From assembly GCA_024638465.1 (NCBI GenBank), contig JAHEKF010000008.1, forward strand, positions 1 through 64,000: DNA of 64,000 nucleotides. The letters run 5' to 3'. Source of the DNA: Rhodospirillaceae bacterium (GTDB lineage: Bacteria; Pseudomonadota; Gammaproteobacteria; Steroidobacterales; Rariloculaceae). The position numbers and the translations under genes were made by a program. This document shows positions 46,575 through 55,123 of the stretch, one piece after another (the first letter of the stretch is position 1; each line of letters begins with the position of its first letter). The notes under the pieces were generated by a model. The model worked only from the letters and a program-made list of their open reading frames with translations. It was not told the DNA's origin and ran no database searches.

Positions 46575-49435
46575 AACTCTATGCGCTCCCAGGTCGCGTC
46601 CGTGTTGTAGCGATGGAATGTAAACGCTTCCGGATCGACTGCGACCAGGTTCACCCAGCCGTTATGAAAGAACTGCTGAAGTATTTCGTGTTTGGCGATG
46701 ATCCCTCCGATAATCGATGGCGCTGCTTCGATGATCGCCATCAGTCGCATCGGCTCATGAAAATGGATCTCGCCATTGTTGACCGTTTGCAGAGGCAATC
46801 CGGTCGCGAGGTCGCTCTGCGCGCCATACATCACGCCGACGCCCGCCACGATGTTATGAATGACCTTGCTCCCGCTGCCGTATTTCCACGGATCGGTCGC
46901 GGAAGTGTAGTACTGCATGTTTATCCACTCGCCGACGACGAGTGGTGCCGTCATGATTTTCTCCAGTATCGCACCCTCCGGATCGGTGCTGGCATCATAG
47001 GAGTGCAGAAAGCAACGGCCGCCAAGATTGGATCCTTTGGTCAACGCCCGGCGTGCGATGATGAACCCGACATTGCCGGACAGACCCCACTCGGGCCGTG
47101 TGTTGGCCCAGTCGTAACCTCGCGCCTCGACGTGCGCATGGGCCTGCTGCGGCGTCATGCCACGGGGCGTCCCCGGAATGCGGCCGCAACGCTCCAGTGC
47201 TTGTTGTTCGCCACCCTCGATCAATGCCTCGCGAAGCTTCTGCAAGTCTTCCTGAAAGCTGTCGGGAAGATCAACGAGATCATAGAAATCGACCCGGTCA
47301 GCCGTGGTGTTGTGCTTGGCGGGAAGAAACCAGGTGTCCTCGGGGATCGACAGGCCTCGCTTCGCGAGCTCAGCGCGTACGGCCGGATCGTTGCCCATCG
47401 CGGCAAACGTGCGCGCGTTGGGGTCTCCGTGACGCCCGCCGCAGGCACCACAGTCGAGCGCAGCGAAATAGGGGTTATTGTCCGTTGTGCTGCCATGACC
47501 ACAGAGCACGATAAATCGAGCGAAGTTGTCAGTCAGGCCGATGGTACGGAGTCCGCCCTCCACGAAGTTCGCCTGCTGCTCGAGCGAAAAACCGCGGGGC
47601 AGCGCTATCGGCAGACCGCCAATCTGCGGCGGCTCGCTCTCGCCGACCTTGATCTCCGTCACGACCGGTCGCAGGAACCAGCCGCGCGTCGCGCGGACCA
47701 GCGCCTTGTACGGCCGCCGCACCAGCGTCTTGCCCAGCAACGCAGCGCTGAAGAACAACCCGAGCACATCAACGAGCAAAAAGGCTGCGACAGGATTGTG
47801 CTTCAGCTCGTGGAAAAGGTGCTCGCCGAAGCGTTTCCAGCGCGAACCGGAAGCGTATCGCTCCAGCGCCTGCTCCTGACCTGCGCGAGGCAGTTCGGCG
47901 AGCGCGTTCCCCGGTGTAAGAAGTACCGGACAAAGCGGGAAGGATTCGTCTGTATCGAAATTGCGGTGGTCCATCGGGATACCGAAAAAACCCGCGTATC
48001 CGAAGGTCTCGATTGCCCCGGTGTTTTCGAAGTGGCGACGAAACGGCTCCGAGCGGACGTCGATGCAGAACGCGGCCTGCGCCAGCGGACGCTCGTCGAG
48101 CGGTCGAACCGTTTTCCGGTCGGCTGCAATCTTCGACAGCAATTCATGGCGGTAGGAGTCTTCGTACGCTTCGAGCCAGACCGGGCTGTGCCGATCCGTT
48201 GGAAACGCGTCGAGCCAATCGAGCAATACGGATGCATGCTCGCCGGTCATCGCCTGAACTTCATCGTCCGCGAGCGCAAGAAACTGTGCGAGGTGAAAGA
48301 CACGCCATGCGTTGTGGCAAACCGCGCGCTTGTTGGCACCGACGGTTGAACCGGCCACCATGCCCTCAGCTTCGAGTCGGTTTGCGATGGCCGGAAGGTT
48401 TCCCGATACATTCCATCTTCGGTGCGCTTCCACGGCGACGAATTCCGCTTCGTAGAACAGACGCACAGCGAGGTATTGCGCGACATCGATCGGATTCACT
48501 TTTTGAATCGGATCCTCGGGATTCAGACCGCGCCAGCGGATCAGGCCCGTCCAGCCGGGAAGCTGGCCGAGCACGCGCATCAAATAGTCAGGCCAGCGCG
48601 CCTCGGGAATCTGCAACGTCTCAAGAGAATTCCGGATGGCGCCCTCAGGGTCATCGGGGAGCGCGCGGATCTTTTCCGCGAACCCGTCGATGCCGAGAAG
48701 CCGGCCGCTCGCGTCGTGCTGGGCGAGCTCACGCCATGCAGCGTAGAAGCCGGACCGTCTTTCGGGCATACCCCATCCGGCCATACCTTCATCGACGAAC
48801 GACGAAACCCATTTGATTGTCTGCCGATCGATCGATGCGACGATGGATGAGCCAGTGAGTTCGTCCAGCCAGTCGCTGAGCGCGCGGCGAAACGGCAGCT
48901 CGATCGTTGCGACGTCCGGGTTATCGTCTGCCGGGTCGGACGCACCGATGCGGGGATCGATGAGATCCAGCGACGAGAGTACGCGCTGCCAGAGCGCGCT
49001 GAGGTCGACTTCCGTCGACGCGCCCGTGCGCGGTTGCGACAAGGCTCCGGCACTCGTGAACTGCCAGTCGAACAACGCCGGCTCGAGCGGATCGATGCCA
49101 TGCAGAAAATGCATTCGCTGCACTTCCGCTGCCGATATCTTGCGTGATCCGAGCGACAGCGATGCATCGTCCGTCGGACCGAGGCGTGCGATAGCGCGAT
49201 CGACACTGCGCTCCGTGATTCGCCCGGCCTGATAGAGACTGCGGTATTCATCGACCGGCAAATAGCCTTCGGCACCGAACAAGTGCTTCGCCTGGCGCAT
49301 TGCCTCGTCGAACGGCAGATGCTCGAGGCCCTGGATCGGATTGTGAGACACGTAACCTTTCATCGGCCAGAACTGCGAGACCGGCTCGACGGCCTCGTCG
49401 ATCAGCTGACGAAGTGTGGTGCTCGTCGCGGCCAT
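46571..49435 (-). CDS. dabA: DabA-type inorganic carbon transporter subunit (DUF2309)
   Basis: A 954-residue soluble protein, longer than the roughly 830 residues of the Halothiobacillus DabA. DabA has a beta-carbonic-anhydrase-like zinc site; the ligand pattern is intact here: C457 and D459 in CIDVRSE, H647 in CGHGST and C662 in DCGACGG, with the characteristic 15-residue H-to-C spacing. With a NuoL-like DabB it captures CO2 as bicarbonate, driven by an ion gradient. No separate dabB gene is labelled, but three NuoL/M/N-type proteins lie downstream in the same run. It starts 2 bp after sulP and overlaps mrpE. Confidence 0.93.
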   Translation of the reverse strand: MAATSTTLRQLIDEAVEPVSQFWPMKGYVSHNPIQGLEHLPFDEAMRQAKHLFGAEGYLPVDEYRSLYQAGRITERSVDRAIARLGPTDDASLSLGSRKISAAEVQRMHFLHGIDPLEPALFDWQFTSAGALSQPRTGASTEVDLSALWQRVLSSLDLIDPRIGASDPADDNPDVATIELPFRRALSDWLDELTGSSIVASIDRQTIKWVSSFVDEGMAGWGMPERRSGFYAAWRELAQHDASGRLLGIDGFAEKIRALPDDPEGAIRNSLETLQIPEARWPDYLMRVLGQLPGWTGLIRWRGLNPEDPIQKVNPIDVAQYLAVRLFYEAEFVAVEAHRRWNVSGNLPAIANRLEAEGMVAGSTVGANKRAVCHNAWRVFHLAQFLALADDEVQAMTGEHASVLLDWLDAFPTDRHSPVWLEAYEDSYRHELLSKIAADRKTVRPLDERPLAQAAFCIDVRSEPFRRHFENTGAIETFGYAGFFGIPMDHRNFDTDESFPLCPVLLTPGNALAELPRAGQEQALERYASGSRWKRFGEHLFHELKHNPVAAFLLVDVLGLFFSAALLGKTLVRRPYKALVRATRGWFLRPVVTEIKVGESEPPQIGGLPIALPRGFSLEQQANFVEGGLRTIGLTDNFARFIVLCGHGSTTDNNPYFAALDCGACGGRHGDPNARTFAAMGNDPAVRAELAKRGLSIPEDTWFLPAKHNTTADRVDFYDLVDLPDSFQEDLQKLREALIEGGEQQALERCGRIPGTPRGMTPQQAHAHVEARGYDWANTRPEWGLSGNVGFIIARRALTKGSNLGGRCFLHSYDASTDPEGAILEKIMTAPLVVGEWINMQYYTSATDPWKYGSGSKVIHNIVAGVGVMYGAQSDLATGLPLQTVNNGEIHFHEPMRLMAIIEAAPSIIGGIIAKHEILQQFFHNGWVNLVAVDPEAFTFHRYNTDATWERIEL

Positions 49436-49437
49436 TC

Positions 49438-51069
49438 TCAGCCCTTTCTTTTCCGTCCCGACAACGGATGGCCGGACAGTTGCTGATGGCCGTCGAGTCC
49501 GGCAATCGAAAGCTGGCGATCACCCTCTTCGAACTCTCGCTTCAGCGCAGCGAGATTGGCCATGACGGTATGGTCGACAAATTTCGTGCCTGAAAGATCG
49601 ACGACAACTTCCTTCGCGCTCTGCGCCTCGATCCGGCTCTTCAGAGCAATCCAGGTACTGAAGACGGCTGAATCGTCGACCTTGATCGTCGCCGAATCGC
49701 CTCCACCCGTACCGACCCTGATGCTCGGTTTGAACAGTGAACCAATCGGCGCTCCGTTGATGACATGGATTATCGCTTTGACGAGAATGCCGATCATGAT
49801 TCCGATCAGCAGGTCGGTAGCGAGCACACCGAGAATAGTTGAAACAAAGACGATGAGCTGCTCGCGCCCGATCTTGTACATGTGCATGAACTCCTGCGGC
49901 GAAGCCAGCCGGAATCCCGTGAATACGAGCATGGCCGCAAGCGCTGCGAGCGGAATCTGGTTGATGAGCGCCGGAGCGAGCGCCACGAACAGCAGCAGGA
50001 ATATGCCATGGAACATGTTCGCGAAACGCGTACGCGCGCCATTGTCGATATTCGCTTTACTTCGCACGATCTCGGAGATCATCGGCAAGCCACCGATGAA
50101 AGCTGCGACTGTGTTGCCGATACCGACTGCCAGCAGGTCCTTGTCGAGATTCGTTTTGCGCCGCCAGGGATCGATCTGATCGACAGCCTTGGCGCTCAGC
50201 AGCGACTCGAGGCTACCGATCAGCGAGAACATAATGATGTATTTGATGCCGACCGATGTCAGTACGCCGGAAAAATCCGGAAACGTCAGCGCGCTGAACA
50301 TATTGCTCGGGACATTGACGAGATAGCGCGGCCCGACCGAACTCTCCTGCCCCGCGAACGCGATGGTGTGCTCCGTACCGATATCGAAGAAGATGCCGAG
50401 CGGTACTGCGATCAGCAATACCAGCATGGGCGCCGGGATGATCTTCAGCGTCGGATTCTTGATCAACGGAAAGCCGAACATGATGACGAGGCTGATGCCA
50501 CCGATCAGCGCAATCACCGGGTTCATATCGATGAAATATTGAGGAAACGACGCGAGTCGTTCCAGCGGCGTTCCTTCGGCCTGTACACCGAGCGTGATCG
50601 GCACCTGCGTTGCGATCACGAGAACACCGATCGACGCGAGCAGGCCGTGCACGGCCGATGTCGGGAAAAACTCGCCGAGTATTCCCGAGCGAAACACTCC
50701 GAAAAGAATCTGGATAACGCCGGCAACCACGCCGACACCGAGCGCCAGGCGATAGGCCTGAAAGTCGGCGGTGGGATCAGCGCCGCCGGTGAAGCCGAAC
50801 TCGGTCACGCAACCCAGCGCGATAACGATGAGCCCCGCGGCCGGGCCCTTGATGGTCAGCTCCGAGTTGCTGATGAAGGCGGAGAGGATACCGCCGACAA
50901 TCGCTGTGAAGACGCCCGCGATCGCAGGGTACCCGCATGCGAGTGAAATCGCGAGACACAACGGCAGCGCAATCAGGAATACGAGGAAACCCGACAGCAT
51001 GTCGGCTTTCCAGCTCTTCTTCAGGCCATCGAGCGTTCCCAAGGGAACGTCGGGTGTTTGTGTATTCAT
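49438..51069 (-). CDS. SulP-family anion transporter with STAS domain (possible bicarbonate transporter)
   Basis: A 543-residue protein with about 12 helices (MLSGFLVFLIALPLCLAISLACGYPAIAGVFTAIVGG, IKGPAAGLIVIALG, MFSLIGSLESLLSAKAVD) and a C-terminal STAS domain (KEVVVDLSGTKFVDHTVM). SulP proteins carry sulfate, bicarbonate or other anions; the place directly ahead of dabA favours bicarbonate, as for BicA-like members. ATG 51069 follows an AAGGG. It seems to be the first gene of the twelve-gene run. A 10-bp palindrome (TTTCTAGAAA, 51089-51098) lies 20 bp upstream. Confidence 0.9.
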   Translation of the reverse strand: MNTQTPDVPLGTLDGLKKSWKADMLSGFLVFLIALPLCLAISLACGYPAIAGVFTAIVGGILSAFISNSELTIKGPAAGLIVIALGCVTEFGFTGGADPTADFQAYRLALGVGVVAGVIQILFGVFRSGILGEFFPTSAVHGLLASIGVLVIATQVPITLGVQAEGTPLERLASFPQYFIDMNPVIALIGGISLVIMFGFPLIKNPTLKIIPAPMLVLLIAVPLGIFFDIGTEHTIAFAGQESSVGPRYLVNVPSNMFSALTFPDFSGVLTSVGIKYIIMFSLIGSLESLLSAKAVDQIDPWRRKTNLDKDLLAVGIGNTVAAFIGGLPMISEIVRSKANIDNGARTRFANMFHGIFLLLFVALAPALINQIPLAALAAMLVFTGFRLASPQEFMHMYKIGREQLIVFVSTILGVLATDLLIGIMIGILVKAIIHVINGAPIGSLFKPSIRVGTGGGDSATIKVDDSAVFSTWIALKSRIEAQSAKEVVVDLSGTKFVDHTVMANLAALKREFEEGDRQLSIAGLDGHQQLSGHPLSGRKRKG

Positions 51070-51238
51070 GTCACCCTTCTTATCTTTGTTTCTAGAAATC
51101 GAAAGCGGATCGGCGGCGAACGCCGTCGCTCCTTTATTTTGCAGGACCGAGACCGGCCGTAATCTTCAGCGCTCCCCATGGAGCAGATTCATCGTCTCAC
51201 TCCCCCTTTCGGGTTGTTATTGTGTGCAACCGCCGCGG

Positions 51239-51595
51239 TCATCGCCAGACACGTCGTACGTCTTCTACGGCGCGACTGAGTTGCTCGGCATCTTCTGAGC
51301 GTGTATCCAAAAACTTTAATGCCTTGAGAAGCCAGCTTGCAAGCCCGCGATTGGTAAGAGAATACCGCACACTGCGCCCATCGCGTCGCTGTTTTACGAG
51401 CTTCGCGTGCCGCAGCACACTCAAATGCTGTGAAACCGTCGGCTGCGGCACTTCCAGGATTTCGACGAGCGAGTGTACGTCAAGCTCGCCGCTGTCGCCG
51501 TGAGCGAGCTCTTCGACGATGCGAATCCGAATTTCGTGGCCGAGCGCACGGAACGTCTCAGCAATTTCACGCGCTACCATTTTTCGTGCGGGCAT
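51239..51595 (-). CDS. ArsR/SmtB-family repressor
   Basis: A 118-residue winged-helix regulator: FRALGHEIRIRIVEELAHG, LVEILEVPQPTVSQHLSVLRHAKLVKQRRDGRSVRYSL. I see no CxC-type metal site in helix 3; there are no cysteines at all, so the ligand may not be a metal. It is 169 bp upstream of sulP on the same strand and divergent from a DUF2490 gene, with an 18-bp palindrome just before its start. It may control the SulP-DabA-Mrp run in response to carbon or ion state (positional inference). Confidence 0.9.
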   Translation of the reverse strand: MPARKMVAREIAETFRALGHEIRIRIVEELAHGDSGELDVHSLVEILEVPQPTVSQHLSVLRHAKLVKQRRDGRSVRYSLTNRGLASWLLKALKFLDTRSEDAEQLSRAVEDVRRVWR

Positions 51596-51605
51596 TAATA
51601 TATCC

Positions 51606-51623
51606 TAATACGATGTTGTATTA
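51606..51623. promoter_or_regulatory. Candidate ArsR operator (inverted repeat)
   Basis: TAATAC-gatgtt-GTATTA, a perfect 6-6-6 inverted repeat in an AT-rich stretch 11 bp upstream of the arsR start and 119 bp before the divergent DUF2490 start. Position and symmetry fit autoregulation by the ArsR-type protein. The function is inferred; no second copy was found ahead of sulP. Confidence 0.5.
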
Positions 51624-51741
51624 TCGGCAACATGGAACGGGATGGCGGCGTCGGCTCGGACCGATCGTCCGCTGTCGCCATCGCGTCGGCCGGCGCGACA
51701 GCAGTTGCGCTTGACTGAATGATTCGAAAGGAGCCTTGTTG

Positions 51742-52461
51742 GTGCGAACGATTGGCGGGCTGACGCGCAGAGCGCTCATTGCCAGTATCGCGGTCACTGC
51801 CGCGTTGTTCGGAACGCTGGCACATGCGCAAGTCGACGAAGACAAGTTGGGCGCGTGGTACATGTACTTCTGGAGCATCCCGGCCGGTGACCGCAGCTAC
51901 GGCTTCCAGGGTGACATCCAGCATCGCAACTGGGACAGCGGCGGGGATCTCGAACAGCTGCTGATTCGCGGCGGCGTAACCTGGACGCCCGAAGGCAGGC
52001 GAGAGTTGTACACGCTGGGCGCCGCACACATCACATCGGAGCCGTTCGGCCCCGGCGGCGAAGCAGTCTACGAAACCCGGCTGTACCAGGAAGCCCTGAT
52101 TCCTCAGCGTCTCGGGCGCAAGATCCATCTCACGCATCGCTTTCGCTTCGAGCAACGCTGGGTTGATAACCAGGATACCCGCTTCAGGGCACGCTACTTT
52201 TTCGCGCTGAATTACCCGTTCAACCAGGACACACTGGGCCGCGGCGCTCACTATTTATCTTTCTATAACGAGGTGTTTCTGAACCTCAATCAGAACATCG
52301 GCGACGGTCGCCGCGTGAGCCACTTCGACCGTAATCGCTTCTATCTTGCGTACGGCTACAGTGTTCGCGACAACATGCGCATCCAGTTTGGTTGGATGCA
52401 CCAGGAAACGGATGCCATCGGTAAGCAACAGCTACAGTTCAACCTGTTTCATACTTTCTGA
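51742..52461 (+). CDS. DUF2490 outer-membrane protein
   Basis: A protein of about 239 residues with a signal peptide (ALIASIAVTAALFGTLAHA). It matches the DUF2490 family: LGAWYMYFWSIP, LEQLLIRGGVTWTP, HRFRFEQRWVDN, FRARYFFALNYPF, and a C-terminal strand ending FNLFHTF, which suggests a small beta-barrel. AAGGAG sits eight bases before GTG 51742, which I prefer over TTG 51736 and 51739. It is divergent from arsR across the palindrome. The function of the family is unknown. Confidence 0.8.
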   Translation: MRTIGGLTRRALIASIAVTAALFGTLAHAQVDEDKLGAWYMYFWSIPAGDRSYGFQGDIQHRNWDSGGDLEQLLIRGGVTWTPEGRRELYTLGAAHITSEPFGPGGEAVYETRLYQEALIPQRLGRKIHLTHRFRFEQRWVDNQDTRFRARYFFALNYPFNQDTLGRGAHYLSFYNEVFLNLNQNIGDGRRVSHFDRNRFYLAYGYSVRDNMRIQFGWMHQETDAIGKQQLQFNLFHTF

Positions 52462-52492
52462 ACCGCCTGGCTGACCGCCACGTTACGCTGGC

Positions 52493-52522
52493 AAAAAAAA
52501 CGGCCCGCACAGGGCGGGCCGT
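52493..52522 (-). terminator. Intrinsic terminator of the TorF-type porin gene
   Basis: On the minus strand a perfect 9-bp GC-rich stem (ACGGCCCGC with GCGGGCCGT) with a 5-base loop is followed by eight U residues. It lies about 40 bp after the porin stop. In the plus direction the stem also follows the DUF2490 gene but has no U-run. Confidence 0.88.
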
Positions 52523-52563
52523 CATGGCCACAACTCAGGGGGCTGAGTTGCGTCCGGGGGGAT

Positions 52564-53325
52564 CTAGAGCTCGAAATCCATACTGTAGGACAGGACGAAC
52601 TTGGGTTCGCCGTTGTCGTTACCGCTGATGTCGAGACCGCCGGGATAGGGCCCGCCGGGATCGGGCACGGAGTCGAGATCCGTGTCCGAGATCGTGAACG
52701 TGAAATTATCGACGCTGAAGGAGATTCCGTAATCGATGTAGCTATCGGTAGCGAAGTTGAACCAGGTCATGAAGTCGCCGTCATGAGCCCCGAGATGCAG
52801 GCCGATCCCAAGTCCGCTAGCGGTCTCGAATTCATAGTCCAGCGAAAGATAGTAAGCCTCGCCGAAGCCGAAATCCGCGCGGGGTACTAAAAACGCGCTC
52901 TCGTATTCGACTTCGTTGGCCTCGGTTCCGCCGAGAATATAAGCCGTGGCGCTGAAGCCACCGTAACCGATGGAACCGTAGATCTCGTGGAAATCGATGT
53001 TGGCGAGATCGTCGTAGTTGTAGTACAGCCAGCCGACGTCGTAGGTGACGTCGTCACCGCCGGACCAGCCGAAGTAGACGTCGTGCTCGTAAGAATAGGG
53101 ATCGCCGGGAGCATACTCGACGTTGGATACCCACGTTCCCGCGTAGAAGCCGTTGTCGCCGGCCCAGTCGAGACCACCCTGTACGGCCGCCGAGTTGATT
53201 GTCTGGGTCAGACCGCGCCAAAGATAGTTGTTGGTCACGCTGGCATTGGCGCTGATCTGAGCCATCGCAGTGCCGCTTCCCAACGACAGCACGGCTACCG
53301 CCGCCAAGATTCCTGAACTTTTCAT
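52564..53325 (-). CDS. TorF-family putative porin
   Basis: A 253-residue protein with a signal peptide (LAAVAVLSLGSGTAMAQ) and a TorF/TIGR02001-type barrel: ISANASVTNNYLWRGLTQT, then VQGGLDWAGDNGFYAGTWVSN, acidic loops rich in D, G and Y, and a last strand FVLSYSMDFEL. ATG 53325 has AAGGA eight bases upstream, better placed than for ATG 53334. This family is often found near glnK and amtB, and the promoter here has sigma54 and NtrC-type elements, which suggests a role in nitrogen limitation. Transport substrate is unknown. Confidence 0.86.
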   Translation of the reverse strand: MKSSGILAAVAVLSLGSGTAMAQISANASVTNNYLWRGLTQTINSAAVQGGLDWAGDNGFYAGTWVSNVEYAPGDPYSYEHDVYFGWSGGDDVTYDVGWLYYNYDDLANIDFHEIYGSIGYGGFSATAYILGGTEANEVEYESAFLVPRADFGFGEAYYLSLDYEFETASGLGIGLHLGAHDGDFMTWFNFATDSYIDYGISFSVDNFTFTISDTDLDSVPDPGGPYPGGLDISGNDNGEPKFVLSYSMDFEL

Positions 53326-53398
53326 CGTAATCATCCTTTTTCAACGAATGTCTATAGTTGTTATCGGCGTTGATTCACCGATCACTGCGCAGAGTAGA

Positions 53399-53414
53399 AG
53401 CACAAACCGTGCCA
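53399..53414 (-). promoter_or_regulatory. Sigma54 (-24/-12) promoter
   Basis: On the minus strand TGGCACGGTTTGTGCT matches the consensus TGGCACG-N4-TTGCW at all but one defined position, with the GG and GC elements correctly spaced. It lies 74 bp upstream of the TorF-type ATG and implies a start of transcription near 53387. Two NtrC-like sites occur 78-112 bp further upstream. Confidence 0.8.
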
Positions 53415-53491
53415 AATAGAAATTCTTCTTATTTAATAAAGGATTACGTGTGAACACGCGGAAACGACTTGATCGTTCAGCCCCCTCCTAG

Positions 53492-53526
53492 TGCACGGAT
53501 GAGGGGCAACGCACCGATGTAGTGCA
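53492..53526. promoter_or_regulatory. Two tandem NtrC-like enhancer sites
   Basis: Two adjacent 17-bp sites fit the NtrC half-site pattern TGCACC-N5-GGTGCA: TGCACG-GATGA-GGGGCA (53492-53508) and CGCACC-GATGT-AGTGCA (53510-53526). Both are imperfect but keep the half-site spacing. They lie about 105-140 bp upstream of the predicted sigma54 transcription start, the usual distance for NtrC. This points to activation of the TorF-type porin under nitrogen limitation. Confidence 0.7.
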
Positions 53527-53599
53527 TGCGGGCGCTACGGTTGCGGACCTATCGGCAGCGCGGCTTGCCGACTTCGGCGCGAGGACGCGCCGCGCGAAT

Positions 53600-53896
53600 T
53601 CAGCCGCCGGCGATGGCGCCCACGACGAGAAACGGTTCGGCGCCCGAGGCTACCGGTTCGGCGAGTGGCGCGTTCGCCGGCTCATGGGTCACATCTTCGT
53701 TGCAGGCGAAAAACCTGACGAGCGGGCGGCGGCGCCTGGTCGCGTGGTCTCGAATCGTGCCGCGAAGCATCGGGTAACGAGCCTCGAGAGCATCCAGGAC
53801 CGACTCCTGCGTGACCTCGCCCTCGACCAGGAGCACGATCTCTCCTTCGACACCCGCGAGCGTGTTCAGATGGTGCGGAAGTACGACGCGGATCAT
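53600..53896 (-). CDS. MoaD/ThiS-like ubiquitin-fold sulfur carrier
   Basis: A 98-residue protein ending in the di-glycine AIAGG needed for C-terminal adenylation and thiocarboxylate formation. It starts [15 protein letters not shown], a MoaD-like first strand, and has [17 protein letters not shown]. It shares a 4-bp overlap (ATGA) with the BNR-repeat gene, and a ThiF-type E1 is encoded upstream, so the three probably work together. No molybdopterin or thiazole genes are near. A sulfur-donor role, perhaps to the sulfhydrylase at 58 kb, is an inference. Confidence 0.82.
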   Translation of the reverse strand: MIRVVLPHHLNTLAGVEGEIVLLVEGEVTQESVLDALEARYPMLRGTIRDHATRRRRPLVRFFACNEDVTHEPANAPLAEPVASGAEPFLVVGAIAGG

Positions 53897-55095
53897 TCGA
53901 TAGTCTGAACCTCGACCGACAGGACACTCGGCAGATCCCGGACGATCGGAGCCCAGCTGTCGCCGCCGTCAGCCGAGCCGTAGACCTGTCCGCCTGTCGT
54001 CCCGAAGTAGATACCGCAGGGGTCGAGCCTGTCGACGGACATCGCGTCGCGTAGCACATTCACGTAGCAGTCTTTCTGCGGCAGTCCGTCCGTGAGCGGT
54101 TCCCACTCGTTGCCTCCCGTGCGGCTTCGATATACGCGCAACTTGCCTTCCGGCGGAAAGTGCTCGGAATCGCTCTTGATCGGAACAACAAAGATTGTCT
54201 CCGGCTCGTGCGCATGCACGTCGATCGGAAAGCCGAAATCACTCGGCAGGTTGCCACTGACCTCTGTCCAGTTCTCGCCGGCATCGTCGCTGCGCATCAC
54301 GTCCCAGTGCTTCTGCATGTACAAGGTATCGGGAGTCGCCGGATGCATCGCCAGCCGGTGTACGCAGTGCCCGGTTTCGGCTGTCGGATCCGGAATGTAC
54401 TGCGAGTGCAGGCCATTGTTGATCGGCTTCCAGCTTGCTCCGCCGTCGTCCGTCCTGAACGCACCCGCGGCAGATATCGCAACGTACATGCGCTTCGTAT
54501 CGTCCGGGTGTAAAAGGATGCTGTGCAGGCACATCCCGCCCGCTCCCGGCTGCCAAGCGGGCCCCGATGCATGGCCACGCAACCCGGCGATTTCATCCCA
54601 GGACTCGCCGCCGTCAGTGGTCTGGAACAGCGCCGCATCTTCAACCCCGGCATACGCCGTATCGGGGTCCGTCAGCGAAGGCTCGAGGTGCCAGACGCGC
54701 GCGAACTCCCAGGGATGCTGGGTGCCGTCGTACCACTGGTGCGTCGTCAGCGGCTTTCCCGTCTCGTCGGATGTGTCGTAGACGAATTTGTTGCTTTCGC
54801 CCTGCGGCATCGACGGCGTCCCGTCCGGATCCTGAGGACCGGATGCCGCCTGATCCATCGAACCCGGCTGTTCCCAGGTCCTGCCGCCATCGCTCGATCG
54901 CTGGATGACCTGGCCGAACCAGGCACTTGTCTGCGAAGCGTAAATCCGGTCGGGGTCCGCGGGCGAACCCTTCATGTGATAGATCTCCCACCCTGCGAAA
55001 CAGGGCCCGGACACGTTCCAGTCCGAGCGCGCCCCGTCCGATGTGAGAATGAAAGCGCCTTTCTTGGTACCTACTAGAACCCTTATCGCGGTCAT
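53893..55095 (-). CDS. BNR/sialidase-like beta-propeller protein
   Basis: A 400-residue protein without signal peptide. Several Asp-box repeats of the S-x-D-x-G-x-T-W type are visible: [41 protein letters not shown] and [10 protein letters not shown]. It is a cytoplasmic beta-propeller of the exo-alpha-sialidase/VPS10-like group but has no sialidase Arg triad that I can place. GGAGAAATC precedes ATG 55095. Proteins of this kind are often coupled to a MoaD-like gene, as here; the function of the pairing is unknown. Confidence 0.82.
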   Translation of the reverse strand: MTAIRVLVGTKKGAFILTSDGARSDWNVSGPCFAGWEIYHMKGSPADPDRIYASQTSAWFGQVIQRSSDGGRTWEQPGSMDQAASGPQDPDGTPSMPQGESNKFVYDTSDETGKPLTTHQWYDGTQHPWEFARVWHLEPSLTDPDTAYAGVEDAALFQTTDGGESWDEIAGLRGHASGPAWQPGAGGMCLHSILLHPDDTKRMYVAISAAGAFRTDDGGASWKPINNGLHSQYIPDPTAETGHCVHRLAMHPATPDTLYMQKHWDVMRSDDAGENWTEVSGNLPSDFGFPIDVHAHEPETIFVVPIKSDSEHFPPEGKLRVYRSRTGGNEWEPLTDGLPQKDCYVNVLRDAMSVDRLDPCGIYFGTTGGQVYGSADGGDSWAPIVRDLPSVLSVEVQTIE

Positions 55096-55123
55096 GATTT
55101 CTCCTCGTCCGAACGGTACGTCA

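Noticed and set aside
46613-48349. 578-codon plus-strand ORF
   Set aside because: It lies wholly antisense to dabA and its translation shows no family features; high-GC codon use keeps opposite frames open.
49882-50946. 354-codon plus-strand ORF
   Set aside because: Antisense shadow of the SulP gene; the translation is rich in Arg, Asp and His and resembles nothing.
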